64,000 nt of DNA, taken from Culex pipiens pallens. Its lineage: Eukaryota > Arthropoda > Insecta > Diptera > Culicidae. The DNA is taken from contig NC_068938.1 in assembly GCF_016801865.2 (NCBI RefSeq), positions 23,824,158-23,888,157 on the forward strand. Reading direction: 5' to 3'. Positions 33,790-44,844 of this stretch are shown here, one piece after another (the first letter of the stretch is position 1; every line of letters starts with the position of its first letter). The notes under the pieces were generated by a model. The model saw only the letters and a list, made by a program, of their open reading frames with translations, was not told where the DNA came from and made no database searches. Made by a program: the position numbers and the translations under genes.

Positions 33790-34363
33790 ACAGAACATAA
33801 GAAAAAAAATTTTTTTTTCAAAATTTTAATGGAAAAAGAAGTCTAATAAACTGAAAATAATTAAAAATGCATTTTCCTGCGTTAAAAATCATATTTAGCA
33901 TATTTGAGATCGACCATAATTTTTTTTTGTGAAATTCCGTTGTACAGTACTGCAAAAAGTTTTATTTTTTGACAACAAAAAATGTTCAACCAAAACTTTG
34001 ATATTTTGATAACTAAAGATTGCAAAACATCTAGGCAGGCGTAAAATAAAATTTGAAACACTTTTTTTTTATTCAAATGTTAAAAGCATGGCTTGAAATT
34101 TCAATTTTTATATTTTTTATTTATTTGGAGGGGGGGGGGCTCATCTTTAGCAACACTGAAAAAAAAATGATGGTAATATTCATCTGGAATTGATGACAGA
34201 TTTTGTATCAAACAAAAAATGATTAATTTTACCTCTGAAAATGATGAATTTTCATTTGTTTTTGATGATTATTCATCAGGTTCACATTTTTATACATTTT
34301 TCAAGTAATATTACACAAAAATGACGTAATATTCAACCAACCAAAGATTTGCAGTGGCCTAAG
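33790..34363 (+). mobile_element. R1 element, copy d, left-truncated, with a small insertion
   Basis: Matches R1 from AAATTTTAATGG through GCATTTTCCTGCGTTAAAAATCATATTTAGCA to a C/G-rich tract (34130-34140), and ends AGATTTGCAGTGGCCTAA. A ~185-bp ATGATG-rich segment (about 34150-34340) interrupts it. Confidence 0.7.
34155..34338. mobile_element. Probable small MITE inside R1 copy d
   Basis: Starts near CACTGAAAAAAAAATGATGG and ends near TACACAAAAATGACGTAATA. It is absent from other R1 copies. The ends are only loosely inverted, so the family is uncertain. Confidence 0.4.
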
Positions 34364-35465
34364 TTTGAAATATAATATGTACTCAAAATTTTTCACAAAA
34401 TATCATATTTTTTCAAAAATACTCAAATTTTTACAATTTGCAATATGGGTATCAAACTAAGCGAAATTTTGTTTGCTTTTTAACATTAATAGTGTTTCTT
34501 TTTTTTGGAAAATACCGTATTTTATCAAAGTTACTAAAATTTTTATGATTTGCAATATGGGTATCAAACGGAGCGATGTCTTGTATGCTTTTTTCAATTT
34601 ATTAAAGCTTTTTTTTGTAAATTATAAAAAAATACGAAATACCGTATTTTTTTAAAATACTCAAATTTTCAATATTTGCAATATGGATACCAAACGAAGC
34701 GAAATTTCGATAACTTTTCTACTTTATTTAAGTTTTTTTTGTATAATACTAAAATTTTCAAAAAAAAAAACGCATTTTTGAAATTACTCAGATTTTTGAA
34801 TTTTGCAATATATTTGCAAACGACGCATAATTTTGTACGATATAAAACATGCACAATTTGAATGTATGTATGACACATGCAAAGTTTCGCTTCACCATAT
34901 TGCGTATGCATGCATCGCCATATTGCATATTTTGGTAATTTGAGTATTTTAGAAAAAAAAACTGTAATTTGTGTTTTTTTTTCCATTTTCCAAAAAAAGC
35001 TCTTATAATTTGTTAAAGCATACACAATTAAAATTCTATTAATACCCATATTGCAAATTTTGAAAATTGTGTGTATTTTTGAATAAATACGGTATTTTGG
35101 TAAATTTTTTGAAATAAAAATATTCAAGTCAAATGATAAAGCATGCAACATTTCGCTTCGTTTGATACTCATATTGCATATTTTGAAAATTTAAGTATTT
35201 TCGAAAAAAATACGGTAGTTTGTGAAAATTTTAATTATTTCCAAAAAAACTGTAATAAGGAGAAAAACAAATTATAAAAATTTGAGTATTTTCGAAAAAT
35301 ATGGTAAATTTTAGTATTTTACAAAACACTTAAATAAAGTGTAAAAAAAACTTACAAAATTTCACTTCATTTTAAACCTGTATTGCAAATCATGAAATTT
35401 TTTGAAATTTTCAAAAAAGAAACGGAATTTTGCGAAAAATTATGAGCACATATTAATTCTTTGAA
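34364..35465. repeat. Degenerate ~112-127-bp tandem block, head-to-head
   Basis: Units containing GCAATATGGGTATCAAACGA and GAAAATACTAAAATTTTC recur at about 34440, 34552, 34678 and 34805 on the plus strand. They then appear inverted (CGCTTCGTTTGATACTCATA near 35155, ATACCCATATTGCAAATTTT near 35042). The whole block is a decayed palindrome of tandem units. Confidence 0.75.
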
Positions 35466-35470
35466 ACTTA

Positions 35471-35908
35471 GGCCGTTGCAAATATTTTTCAAAGTTTGTG
35501 TCCCCCACCCCCCTTTCAAAGTCAGAATGAATGATCAGGAAGGGATCTGCGTTTATAATCTTATTTAGCATTTTTGAACTCTTTTGAAAACATTTAAACA
35601 TTTATGAAATTAAAAAATCAAAAACTTCAAAATTGTAATAAAAATTAAAGTTTTATCAACTGAAACAAAGTTTGGATGCATTTTCCTGCGTTTATAATCA
35701 TATTTAGCATTTTTGAATTCTTTTGAAAACATTTAAATTTTTTTGAAATATCAATGTTCAGTCCTACAAAAAATTTTGTTTTCGAAAAAAAAACAATTAG
35801 GCAATTCATCGATATTTTGATAACTAATGATGGATGATGGAAAGCAACTGGATGCGTTTAAAATTAATTTTAAAACACTTTTTTCATCCAAATGTTGAAA
35901 CCTAGGCA
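35471..35908 (+). mobile_element. R1 element, copy e (right end missing)
   Basis: Starts AGGCCGTTGCAAATATTTTT and runs to CCAAATGTTGAAACCTAGGC. The block GCGTTTATAATC..TATTTAGCATTTTTGAA occurs twice (about 35550 and 35690), so there is a short internal duplication. The right TIR is absent. Confidence 0.75.
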
Positions 35909-35909
35909 T

Positions 35910-36010
35910 AATAGATAGATTATCGTTACCATCCCGTCGATAACAATAACCATTATCGTTATCGTCAGACGATATTATTACCGACGATAATTTTATCGAT
36001 AAACAACTTT
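35910..36010. other. Cluster of TATCG/CGATA motifs
   Basis: Within 100 bp there are many CGATAA and TTATCG words on both strands, including TTATCGATAA at about 35993. Such sites match GATA-factor or DREF-like motifs, but a decayed simple repeat is also possible. Confidence 0.4.
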
Positions 36011-36205
36011 GAACAGAACAACAGAACTACGGAACAAAATTTATATATTTTTAAAATCTTTTAATTATTACTGTTGATTTAGTTTATTCAAGAAAATTTG
36101 AGTATTTTGTACAACCTTCTCAGCAGGCAATTAGTACCTAATTCAGCGAAATGATTCAATCTCGCAAACCGCACTCACTTCAAATCGACGTCATCTTCAC
36201 GTACG

Positions 36206-36709
36206 ATGATCTCCCCTTGGGCTAACCACATCGCTGCCCATAATCTTGCCTCGCGGCAAACCCCCATCAGAACCCACCTGGCGAGTGCCTGGAAGCTACC
36301 CAATATGCTGACCCTTGACCCTACCCTAGCCACCTCAGCTCGATCTACACACGCGTTCATACGAGAAGAGCTTATGATTACATTTCCAATAAGTGTCTAC
36401 GACCACTTCTTGGCTGCTGCCGCGCGTGGTCTCAGCATCATCATCTCAACGCGTTGGACCGTTCAATTCACCGCCGCCAAGAGTGGAGTCATAAGTTTAC
36501 AAGCTGAACATAATCTTGGGTCCGACGACGTTGTTGCCCTCTTGCGGCTCGACCCCACATTCCTCATCGGAGCAGCAGCAGCAGCCAGAAGCCGGTCGGC
36601 AGTCCAAGCCTATTATCGCATCTTCAGACGACTAGTCACTTGCTGTAACATATCAACCACCTCCAACCTTCCCCGTCCAGCGGTCTTGCTGGACCACGAC
36701 GTCCGTTGA
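36206..36709 (+). CDS. Hypothetical 167-codon ORF, doubtful
   Basis: Apart from the retroelement and repeat-generated frames this is the longest frame starting with ATG. It lies in a GC-richer low-copy island, ends with TGA, and has AATAAA about 70 bp downstream (near 36780). The predicted protein has an Ala-rich tract and no domain, signal peptide or membrane segment I recognise. No splice sites or promoter support it and no neighbour gives context. A chance frame in GC-rich DNA is the leading alternative. Confidence 0.18.
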   Translation: MISPWANHIAAHNLASRQTPIRTHLASAWKLPNMLTLDPTLATSARSTHAFIREELMITFPISVYDHFLAAAARGLSIIISTRWTVQFTAAKSGVISLQAEHNLGSDDVVALLRLDPTFLIGAAAAARSRSAVQAYYRIFRRLVTCCNISTTSNLPRPAVLLDHDVR

Positions 36710-37505
36710 TGGAGTCTTCAAAACCGTGGTGGTTGAAGTCGGGGAGAGGCAACGAATTTAAATATAAATGTGAATATTTGAATAAATGGTTTTCCTATAC
36801 CCCACAGTCGGCAAGATCATCCGCGATCGGGGCACGCGAACCCGCGTAGGTGTCGAACGAAATGAATCTCCGGTTATTTATTACCCCACCGCCACCGCCA
36901 CAGAGTTCAACGCTTTTGTAGTCGTCGTAGTCCAAAATATCCAACGCGGGCCGCGAGCTATGACCAGGTGGATTTCAACCTGTTTTGGATTAATCTTTTG
37001 TTCGGCGGGCGCGCGCGCGAAACAGGTTGATCCTCTCGGGCAAGTGATAGAGTTCAACCAGGCAGGTCAACACTTTGAACAAGTGTCTCGGCTATATTTC
37101 ATAAGCGTTGATCGCCGCGGACACTCCCACCCTCGCGAGGGTTCTTGAGTGCGGATTTTCGGGCGCTGAGACGGACACCATTTGTGGCCGTTTTTATTTG
37201 AATTCCTTTCCGGGGAGTGAGCAGCCTCCAACTAAGGCAAGCTATGGGACTAAGCCGACAAATGGCTTGTCGGTTGGCTTTGAGGTTTATATGCGAGCCT
37301 ACCGGATGTCGATTGAATGTTTACTTGTAATTGACAGACAAATTTGAGACAACTGTAGAAAACGACTTCAGCTTAAGCCAAATCAGGACATTTTTAGAAA
37401 ACTTGAGATAATTTGAGACAGCTGGGATAATTTGAAACAGTACAAATCATCTTGAGGTATCTTTAATAGATTAAATGAACTAGAAATTATTTGAGACGGA
37501 TATTA

Positions 37506-37736
37506 CACAGAAAAAAATATGTGAATTTACTCGACACGGAAAAAATGAATCACATGTGAACTCAGTTCATGTAAACTTGAGATTCGACGTAAACGGTTGA
37601 ATCACACGTAAAATCATGTTTTTACGTATAATTTGTTGCAAATTTACATCAAATTGCATTTAATTTTAAAGGTTTAATGACGTGCAAAAGTGTTACATCA
37701 TAAATGATGTAACATTCGGAAATATTTTTTTGTGTG
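37506..37736. mobile_element. 231-bp MITE, TA-flanked
   Basis: Ends CACAGAAAAAAATA and TATTTTTTTGTGTG are inverted with one mismatch and flanked by TA at 37504-37505 and 37737-37738. No ORF. It contains ACATCATAAATGATGT, an internal palindrome. Confidence 0.8.
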
Positions 37737-37747
37737 TACTTTAATCG

Positions 37748-38163
37748 CCGGGACCGCGGTGTAGGGGTAAGCGTGATTCCCTCTCACCCAGTCGGCCTGG
37801 GTTCGATCCCAGACGGTCCCGGTGGCATTTTTCGAGACGAGACTTGTCTAATCACGCCTTCCGTCGGAAGGGAAGTAAATGTTGGTCCCGGACTAACCTA
37901 AAAAAGGTTAGGTCGTTAGCTCAGTCCAGGTGTAGGAGTCGTCTCCCTGGGTCCTGCCTCGGTGGAGTTGCTGGTAGGCAGTTGGACTAACAATCCAAAG
38001 GTCGTCAGTTCGAGTCCCGGGGTGGATGGAAGCTAAGGTGTAAAAAGAGGTTTGCAATTGCCTCAACAATCAAGCCTTCGAACACCTAGTTTCGAGTAGG
38101 AATCTCGCAATCGAGAACGCCAAGGCAATGCTGTAGAGCGAATAATTTGATTTGATTTTTGAT
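37748..38163 (+). mobile_element. tRNA-derived SINE (family 1) with 11-bp TSD
   Basis: The head GGGACCGCGGTGTAGGGGTA and a B box GGGTTCGATCCC, with CGGTCCC closing the acceptor-like stem, resemble a tRNA with a shortened T arm. A second tRNA-like part ends GTTCGAGTCCC near 38010. The tail is TTTGATTTGATTTTTGAT. Flanking direct repeats TACTTTAATCG lie at 37737-37747 and 38164-38174. It encodes no protein and would depend on LINE enzymes. Confidence 0.88.
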
Positions 38164-38280
38164 TACTTTAATCGACTTGAAAAAGATGAGGCAACGTAGG
38201 AAATCATGTGATAGCTTGAGACGATTTGATAATGCTGAAATAATTTGACACGACTTGGACATCATTAGATTGCTTGAGAC

Positions 38281-38395
38281 GGGTGCGGGACAATTCGCAT
38301 TAGGTCGTATCGCCAAATGGACATTTCGTCGAAGATCGTTTTGCCAACGATCGTTACGCCGAAGGGGCATTTCGCCAAATGAAAAAAAATGACAG
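38281..38395. repeat. Short ATTTCGCCAAATG-type degenerate repeat
   Basis: CGTATCGCCAAATGGACATT, GTTTTGCCAACGATCG and GCATTTCGCCAAATG are variants of a ~16-bp unit. Confidence 0.5.
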
Positions 38396-38450
38396 AAAAC
38401 GATTTTTGAAGAATAAAATCAGGTTGGCCGAACGATGAAAATAAGGACAA

Positions 38451-40250
38451 AACGTAACCTTTTCAAAACTTTTTTTTTCTTGAAATCGCGATGACTCGTG
38501 ATGATTACAAGCAAACCAATTTTTTTGTAATTGTCTGCTTTAAAACTTTGTAGAGCATTCCTACGCTATAAAAAATAACCTTGCAAAGTAATACAAAAAC
38601 ACGAAATTTTAAAGTAAAAAAAAATGCTCTAAATGGGTAATTCTCCGCCAACTCACACAGCAGTTGCCCCGACCCCTCTTCGATTTGCGTGAAACTTTGT
38701 CCTAAGGGGTAACTTTTGTCCCTGATCACGAATCCGAGGTCCATTTTTTGATATCTCGTGACGGAGGGGCGGTACGACCCCTTCCATTTTTGAACATGCG
38801 AAAAAAGAGGTGTTTTCAATAATTTGCAGCTTGAAACGGTGATGAGATAGAAATTTTATGTCAAAGGGACTTTTATGTAAAATTAGACGCCCGATATGTA
38901 GGCGTACTCAGAATTCCGAAAAAACGTATTTTTACTCAAAAAAAAAACACTGAAAAAGTTTTAAAAATTCTCCCATTTTCCGTTACTTGACTGTAAAAAA
39001 TTTTGGAACATGTCATTTTATGGGAAATTTAATATACTTTTTGAATCATCATTCAGGGTCATTTTTTCATTTAGAACAAAATTTTTCATTTTAAAATATC
39101 GTGTTTTTTCTAACTTTGCAGGGTTATTTTTTGAGTGTAACAATGTTCCACAAAGTTGTAGAGCAGACAATTACAAAAATTTTGATATATAGACATAAGG
39201 GGTTTGCTTGAAAACATCACGAGTTATCGCGATTTTACGAAAAAAAAGTTTGAAAATTTGGTCGTCATCGATCATGGCCGTTCATGGTCACCCACGACAG
39301 ACACGGACGACGAAACAAAGAGAAACGCAAAAAGTAACTTTTTCAAAACTTTTTTTCGAAAAATCGCGATAACTCGTGATGTTTCCAAGCAAACCCCTTA
39401 TGTCTATATATCAATTTTTTTGTAATTGTCTGCTCTACAACTTTGTAGAACATTATTACACTCTTAAAAAAACCCTGCAAAGTTAGAAAAAAACACGAAA
39501 TTTTTAAATGAGAAATTTTGTTCTAAATGAAAAAATGACCCTTCTGGGTCAATGTAGATTTTAAAAGTACATTAAATTTCCCATAAAATGACATGTTCCA
39601 AAATTTTTACAGTCAAGTAACGGAAAATGGGAGAATTTTTAAAACTTTTTCAGTGTTTTTTTTTATGAAAAATACGTTTTTTCGGAATTTTGAGTACGCC
39701 TACATATCGGGCGTTTAATTTTACATAATAGTCCCTTTGACACCAAATTTCTATCTCATCACCGTTTCAGGCTGCAAATTATTGAAAAACATCTCTTTTT
39801 TCGCATGTTCAAAAATGGAAGGGGTCGTACCGACCCTCCGTCACGTGATATCAAAAAATGGACCTTGGAATCGTGATCAGGGACAAAAGTTACCTCTTAG
39901 GACAAAGTTACACGCAAATCGAAAAGGGGTCGGGGCAACTTTTCCCGATTTCGTGTGAGTTGGTGGAGAATTACCCTTGTAGAACAATCCTACACTATTA
40001 AAAAAAACCTTGCAAAGTTATAAAAAACACGAAATTTAAAAGTAAAAAAATGTCCTAAATGAAAAAGAGACTCTGCTGGGTTAATTTAGATTCGAAAAGA
40101 ATATTAAATTACCCTTAAAATGGCATGTTCAAATTTTTTTACAGTTGAGCTACGGAAAATGGCAGAGTTTTCAAAACTATGTTTTTATCAATGAAAGATA
40201 CGTTTTTTTGGAATGTTGAATACGCCATCAAATCAGGCGTTAAATACTCA
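38451..40250. mobile_element. Older fold-back-related sequence hosting F2
   Basis: Flanks 38451-38634 and 39977-40250 resemble diverged internal parts of the same fold-back family (TTGTAGAGCATTCCTACGC versus TTGTAGAACAATCCTACAC, then ACACGAAATTT and AAATGGCATGTTC). The younger F2 element therefore sits in an older relative. A ~85-bp block is present on both sides of F2 at roughly 80% identity. Confidence 0.6.
38635..39976. mobile_element. Fold-back element F2, 1.34 kb, arms ~620 bp
   Basis: Same termini as F1 (GGGTAATTCTCCGCCAACTC left, GAGAATTACCC right). The left arm ~38635-39260 and right arm ~39330-39976 are nearly complementary along their length, with a ~70-bp unpaired centre containing CATGGCCGTTCATGGTCACC. 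Transcription would give a very long hairpin. No protein-coding capacity. Confidence 0.85.
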
Positions 40251-41685
40251 AAATAGTACACAAAATATTGTATTTTTCGAAAGTACTCAAATTTTCCTAA
40301 TTTGCGATATAGGTATCAAATTAAGCGAAATTATGTATGCTTTTAAACATCATTGCAGATATTTTGGATTATACTAAAATTTTCACAAAATATCGTATTT
40401 TCTAAAATACATTTGTCATTAAAATTCGCAACATTTTTTTTCCACTTTTAAAAGTTTTTTGAAATAAATAAAATTTTAACAAAGTGCTGTATTTTTTCGA
40501 AGGTACTCAAAATTGATTATTTGCAATGTGGGCTTCTAACGAAGCGAAATTCGTTTTGCATTTTCACTTCATAAGATTTTTTTATTGGAAATATTTTAAT
40601 TTTCATAAATATTGTATTTTTTCGAAAATACTTAATATTGAAAATTCGCAATACAGGAACGAACCAAACTTTGCATGCTTTTCCACTTTATTACAGTTTT
40701 TTTGTGGAAAATACAAAAAAATCACAAAATACCGTATTTTTTAAAATACGTATTCAATTTCAATTCAATTCAATAATCAAGAATAATCAAGATACAATAA
40801 GTGCTTTTGAGGTACATATTAGAGTTTTGGAGATCCTTTCAGCTGTGTGTTACATCATAATCCATTTTGGAACAATTATCGTTTGTTAATAAAGGTGTCA
40901 CCAAGAGCAAGAAAAATTTAAAAAAAATTGCTAAGATTGCAAGGAAAAGGGGATAGAAATAGAGAAAGCTTAGAACTAGATCACAGATTTTTATCCTTTA
41001 TATATGTGCTTGATCTTGAAAATACTAAAATTTAAAAAAAAATGCGATATGTGTTGGGTATCAAACGAAATTTGTTATTGGAGTTTTTTTTGAAAATACT
41101 AAAATTTTCACAAAATATCGTATTTTTTCGATATTACTAAAATTATATGAATTCCAATATGGGTTTCAAACGAAACAAAATTTGTTATGCGTTTTTAGTT
41201 GTTTAGAATTGCGTTTTGTTTTGTTTTTTTTAAACAGTACAAAAAGTACAAAAACACTAAATACTGTATTTTACGAAAATACGTTTATTTTCAAAATTTG
41301 CAAAAGAGCGACATTTTTAATGAACTTTTATTTTTTTTGCAGATCAGTAAAAAAAATACAAAAAGTAACGTGTTTTTTAAATATATTTTTTTTATTTTGC
41401 GATTTGTTTGGATATCAAGTGAAGCAAAACATTATATGAGGCACAAAATTTGAATGTATGTTTGAATCTTGCAAAATTTCGCTTCTTTTCATACCCATAT
41501 TGCATATTTAAAAAAAATCGAAAAAATATGATATTTTGTGAAAATTTTAGTTTTTTTCCAAAAACGAACTGAAATTTAGTAAAAAGAATAAAAAATAGTT
41601 TTTTTTACACTGACACTGTCAAATTAAAAAATATAGTATTTTGTGAAAATTTTAGTAATTTCTAAAAAAACCTAAATTAGAAACT
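40251..41685. repeat. Degenerate tandem block related to 34364-35465
   Basis: Units such as TTCCAATATGGGTTTCAAAC and GAAAATACTAAAATTTTCAC recur irregularly, with inverted copies near 41480 (CATACCCATATTGCATATTT). More decayed than the first block. Confidence 0.65.
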
Positions 41686-41689
41686 TGAA

Positions 41690-42000
41690 AGAATTTGAGG
41701 TAGTTAAGATAACTTAAGACAACTTGATAAATATTGAGATAATTTGAGTCAACTTGAGACAACAATGGAAAAGCTTGAGTTTGAGACAGTGGAGAAAATT
41801 GAGAACATTTGAATCAATTTGAATCATCGATGCAAATTTGAGTTAGCTACAGACAAGTTGAAACAATTCAAAGGGACAACTTAGGAAACATAATCAATAG
41901 TTTAAGACAAATTGAGCTTGAAATATTTTTTGGCACTGAAAATTAATACAGACAATATCCAATCAAACTGAAGACGTTTGAGACAACATTATTCGCCAAA
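41690..42000 (+). repeat. Decayed AACTTGAGACAA-type minisatellite
   Basis: AACTTAAGACAACTTGATAA, AATTTGAGTCAACTTGAGAC and similar phrases occur every 10-20 bp. Same flavour as 37346-38285. Confidence 0.6.
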
Positions 42001-44844
42001 TTTATAAATTTAGATACTTTCGAATCGAGAAGATAATATTTCATTTCATTTATTCCATTGTTTACGCATTACTGGTGTGAAGTTATTATTCTAAGCTGAG
42101 ATGTAGACTACCTTTGAACAGCTGATTAATTCAAAGTTGGGAACAGAATTTATGGGTGCTTAAGGTGTCAAGTAAAATTATTAAAAATTTACAAAAAAAA
42201 ACCTAACAAAATATGATTCCAAATAATCAAAGAAAATCTTCATTTTTAAATCAAAAAGTGTCAGGTCTTTACCACCCAAGAGGTCTACCCGTCCCGAATC
42301 CCCAAAAATATGTCCCAAAATATGTATTCACCGTCATAATTAGGCATGTTTTCGCCCGGTCTATTTATCAGCGCATCGTAACTAATGATAATCCGGCTAC
42401 TTTTGCACTAATCCATAAATTAATCACCCAAATTTTTATCAATTAGTACGTCCAACGTGGAAAAAACAACCTCCAACTGCCTCAGCCGGTGGCACCGGGC
42501 GCGTGACAAATCATCATCTTTGCATACCTTAAAAAAAAGAAGTCCGAAAAATTCCGAACAAAGCCGAAAAACAAACCCCGAACATCCACCTATTTATTGA
42601 AGGCCATTTTGCCCCGTCATAATCCGGAAATTTATTCAATCACCAGCCGTTTTGGAGCCCCGCGGATCGACGGCAGAAGTCGAATCGGCTCAGTGTCAAC
42701 CTGTGTGACAGGCCCAAACGGAACGAGGCTCGGAGAAAAAAACTACGTTTGATAAGTCTCAAATTTGAATACCGAAAAAATAACAAACGCTCAAATCTGA
42801 CTCGAAGGGGCGGCTTTTGTCGGAGATTTTTTTGTTCGAGGGGGAGCTTCCAGTCCAGTCCGTCAGTCAATTTGTACGGGAAAATATTATGCCTATTATC
42901 ACATTATTATAATACATCCCGCTATAAATTACATTTTAAGTGTTTAATCGATGATTGGTGCTCCGGAGCAAGCGCGCGCGTGGACTTTGGTGGTCGGTGG
43001 TGGGCAATGGAATGAGTTAGCGTGAAATTAAAGAAGTGTTTTTTGATTTTTCAGAAATTTTCAATTTAAAAAAAAACGTAACACCTTATTGCAGATTTGT
43101 ACAAAAACCACAAAAATTATAAAATTTACCATATATTTCGGAGAAAACTTTTAAAATTTATTTGTTTTTATAACAATTTTTATATTGATCAATCTTCAAC
43201 GCCAACATAACATTTTTTTTAATTTTAACAATCGTATCATTCAAACCGTCAGATCCGACTTTCAAAAATGCAACTCATCATGTGGATGTCTCAACCACCA
43301 ACTTTCGAACAAAACACTCGATTCATCAGAGCCACCGTCATAACCTTACCTTACTTTCTGTGAGAGACCTCACCGCCACTTGTCAATACCCAAAACGGGC
43401 AAATATCGCACAATCCCGCCGGAGAGACCCCAAAAACTAGACCTCTTGACTTGTGACCGAAGAGAGTCTCCTCGAAAAGAGGTTGCACAACCGTCAGCCC
43501 CCGAAAAAGGAGCTAAACTTTGGCCGGCCAGACCTTTGGGAAAAAAGTGCCGGGAAAAAACACGAATTTATAATGAATTTATTACACGTGTTTGCAAAAC
43601 GGAGCAGCCACCTTAAGGTTGGCCAAGTGGCCCCGGAGAAGAAGCGGCCGATTTAATGAGCCCCAGAATGCCATAATAACATGAATGAAGCTGCTGCCAA
43701 AATTGACGAGGAGGAGGAGGAGGAGGTAAAACGGTCCAGCGTTGGGTCCAAAAAAGGGGCATCCGAGCAGAAAACAACAATTTAATTTATGTGAAGCACC
43801 GAATAATTCACTTTCCGCGAGGCGTCGAAGATGATGATGGCCGAGACGTCAACGGGGCCGTCGATCGATGGGCAATATGCAAATCGTCCCCCTTAATCGG
43901 GACGGCGAGGTGGCCTCACCTTTCAACTCTCGATCATTGGAGAACTTGCTCTGCTAATGATGATCGCAGTTTAGGGGAAATTTTCAGATTTTCAATAAAT
44001 TTATTAATTTGTAAGTGGACTTCAGTTTATATTCCAATTTGATTTCTCAACTTTAAACAACTCTTTAAAAAAGCGTCCACAATTCCACAATCTACCCTAA
44101 AACCTCCTTCGAGAAGAAGCTTGAGGCAGGTCAGCAAAAAGAAAAAAAAAACAGAAACGCACAGTCTCAATCAACTTTCGACCGGGTGTTTCGAGAGGGT
44201 GGATAAGAAAAACAAGGCCCAAATGGCCAAGTTGGGCGAGCTCTCTATTGTTTTATAAACCCAAATTAGATGGGGCGTCATTTGCATTCTGGGTCACCGG
44301 TCAGTGTAGCCAGGCAGTTGATGTGAAATAATCGATATGTTAATCTGGATGATGCTGGCAAGTATGCAAAGTGAGCAACAGAAAAATTGTGTAATTTCGC
44401 TGCTCTCGGTGTTTTGGGGTGGCAGTTTGAAGTGCAAGCTTGGTGAACGGTTCGAGAGCTTTTTGTTTTGATGTTTGGGGCCGGGCTCGGTCCCGGATGG
44501 TTCGATGGGAGGAATTAACACCCACTCGTAGAGTGGCCCAAAAAACGCAGCTCGCACGCACTTACGTGACCGGTTCAGACGCTCCACAGGTAGCCACGCA
44601 CGTCGAGGTAGGTTCCCCGAGCACCTCACACACGCACAGACGGCAGCAGAACCTTGCCGAACTCCAATCAGCTTCAGTTGCTTGCGCAATCAAGCCCAAC
44701 TGAACGCACAAAACCCAAACGGATCACATCCTGTCAAGGTTAAGCAGGGTGAGCGTGTGAAAAAGTCTTGCTTTAATGTTTCAAATTGTTTGAATATTAG
44801 TAATTATGAATTTTCTTGTAAAATTGAGCACTGATAAACTGATT
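42001..44844. other. Low-copy island with a possible promoter region
   Basis: Mixed, partly GC-rich DNA with no shared repeats. A (GAG)n tract lies near 43710-43727. The stretch 44500-44760 is the most promoter-like part (see 44676). Only small ORFs. Confidence 0.4.
44676..44751 (+). promoter_or_regulatory. Possible initiator and short untranslated first exon
   Basis: TTCAGTTG at 44673-44680 matches the arthropod initiator TCAGTY. About 70 bp downstream, CAGGGTGAGC (44746-44755) resembles a splice donor. The upstream 170 bp are GC-rich. No ATG-initiated ORF of note and no TATA box were seen. This is a weak, composition-based suggestion. Confidence 0.15.

Larger units (their letters stand above)
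37346..38285. repeat. Decayed TTGAGACAA-type minisatellite, interrupted
   Basis: Short phrases such as ATTTGAGACAACT, AACTTGAGATAATTTGAGAC and GCTTGAGACGATTTGA recur irregularly at 37346-37503 and 38170-38285. A MITE and a SINE sit between the two parts. The same kind of sequence recurs at 41690-41990. Confidence 0.65.

Noticed and set aside
37748..37825. Functional tRNA gene
   Set aside because: The acceptor-like stem closes and a B box is present, but the T stem-loop is one base short and the sequence continues into a SINE body with a target duplication.
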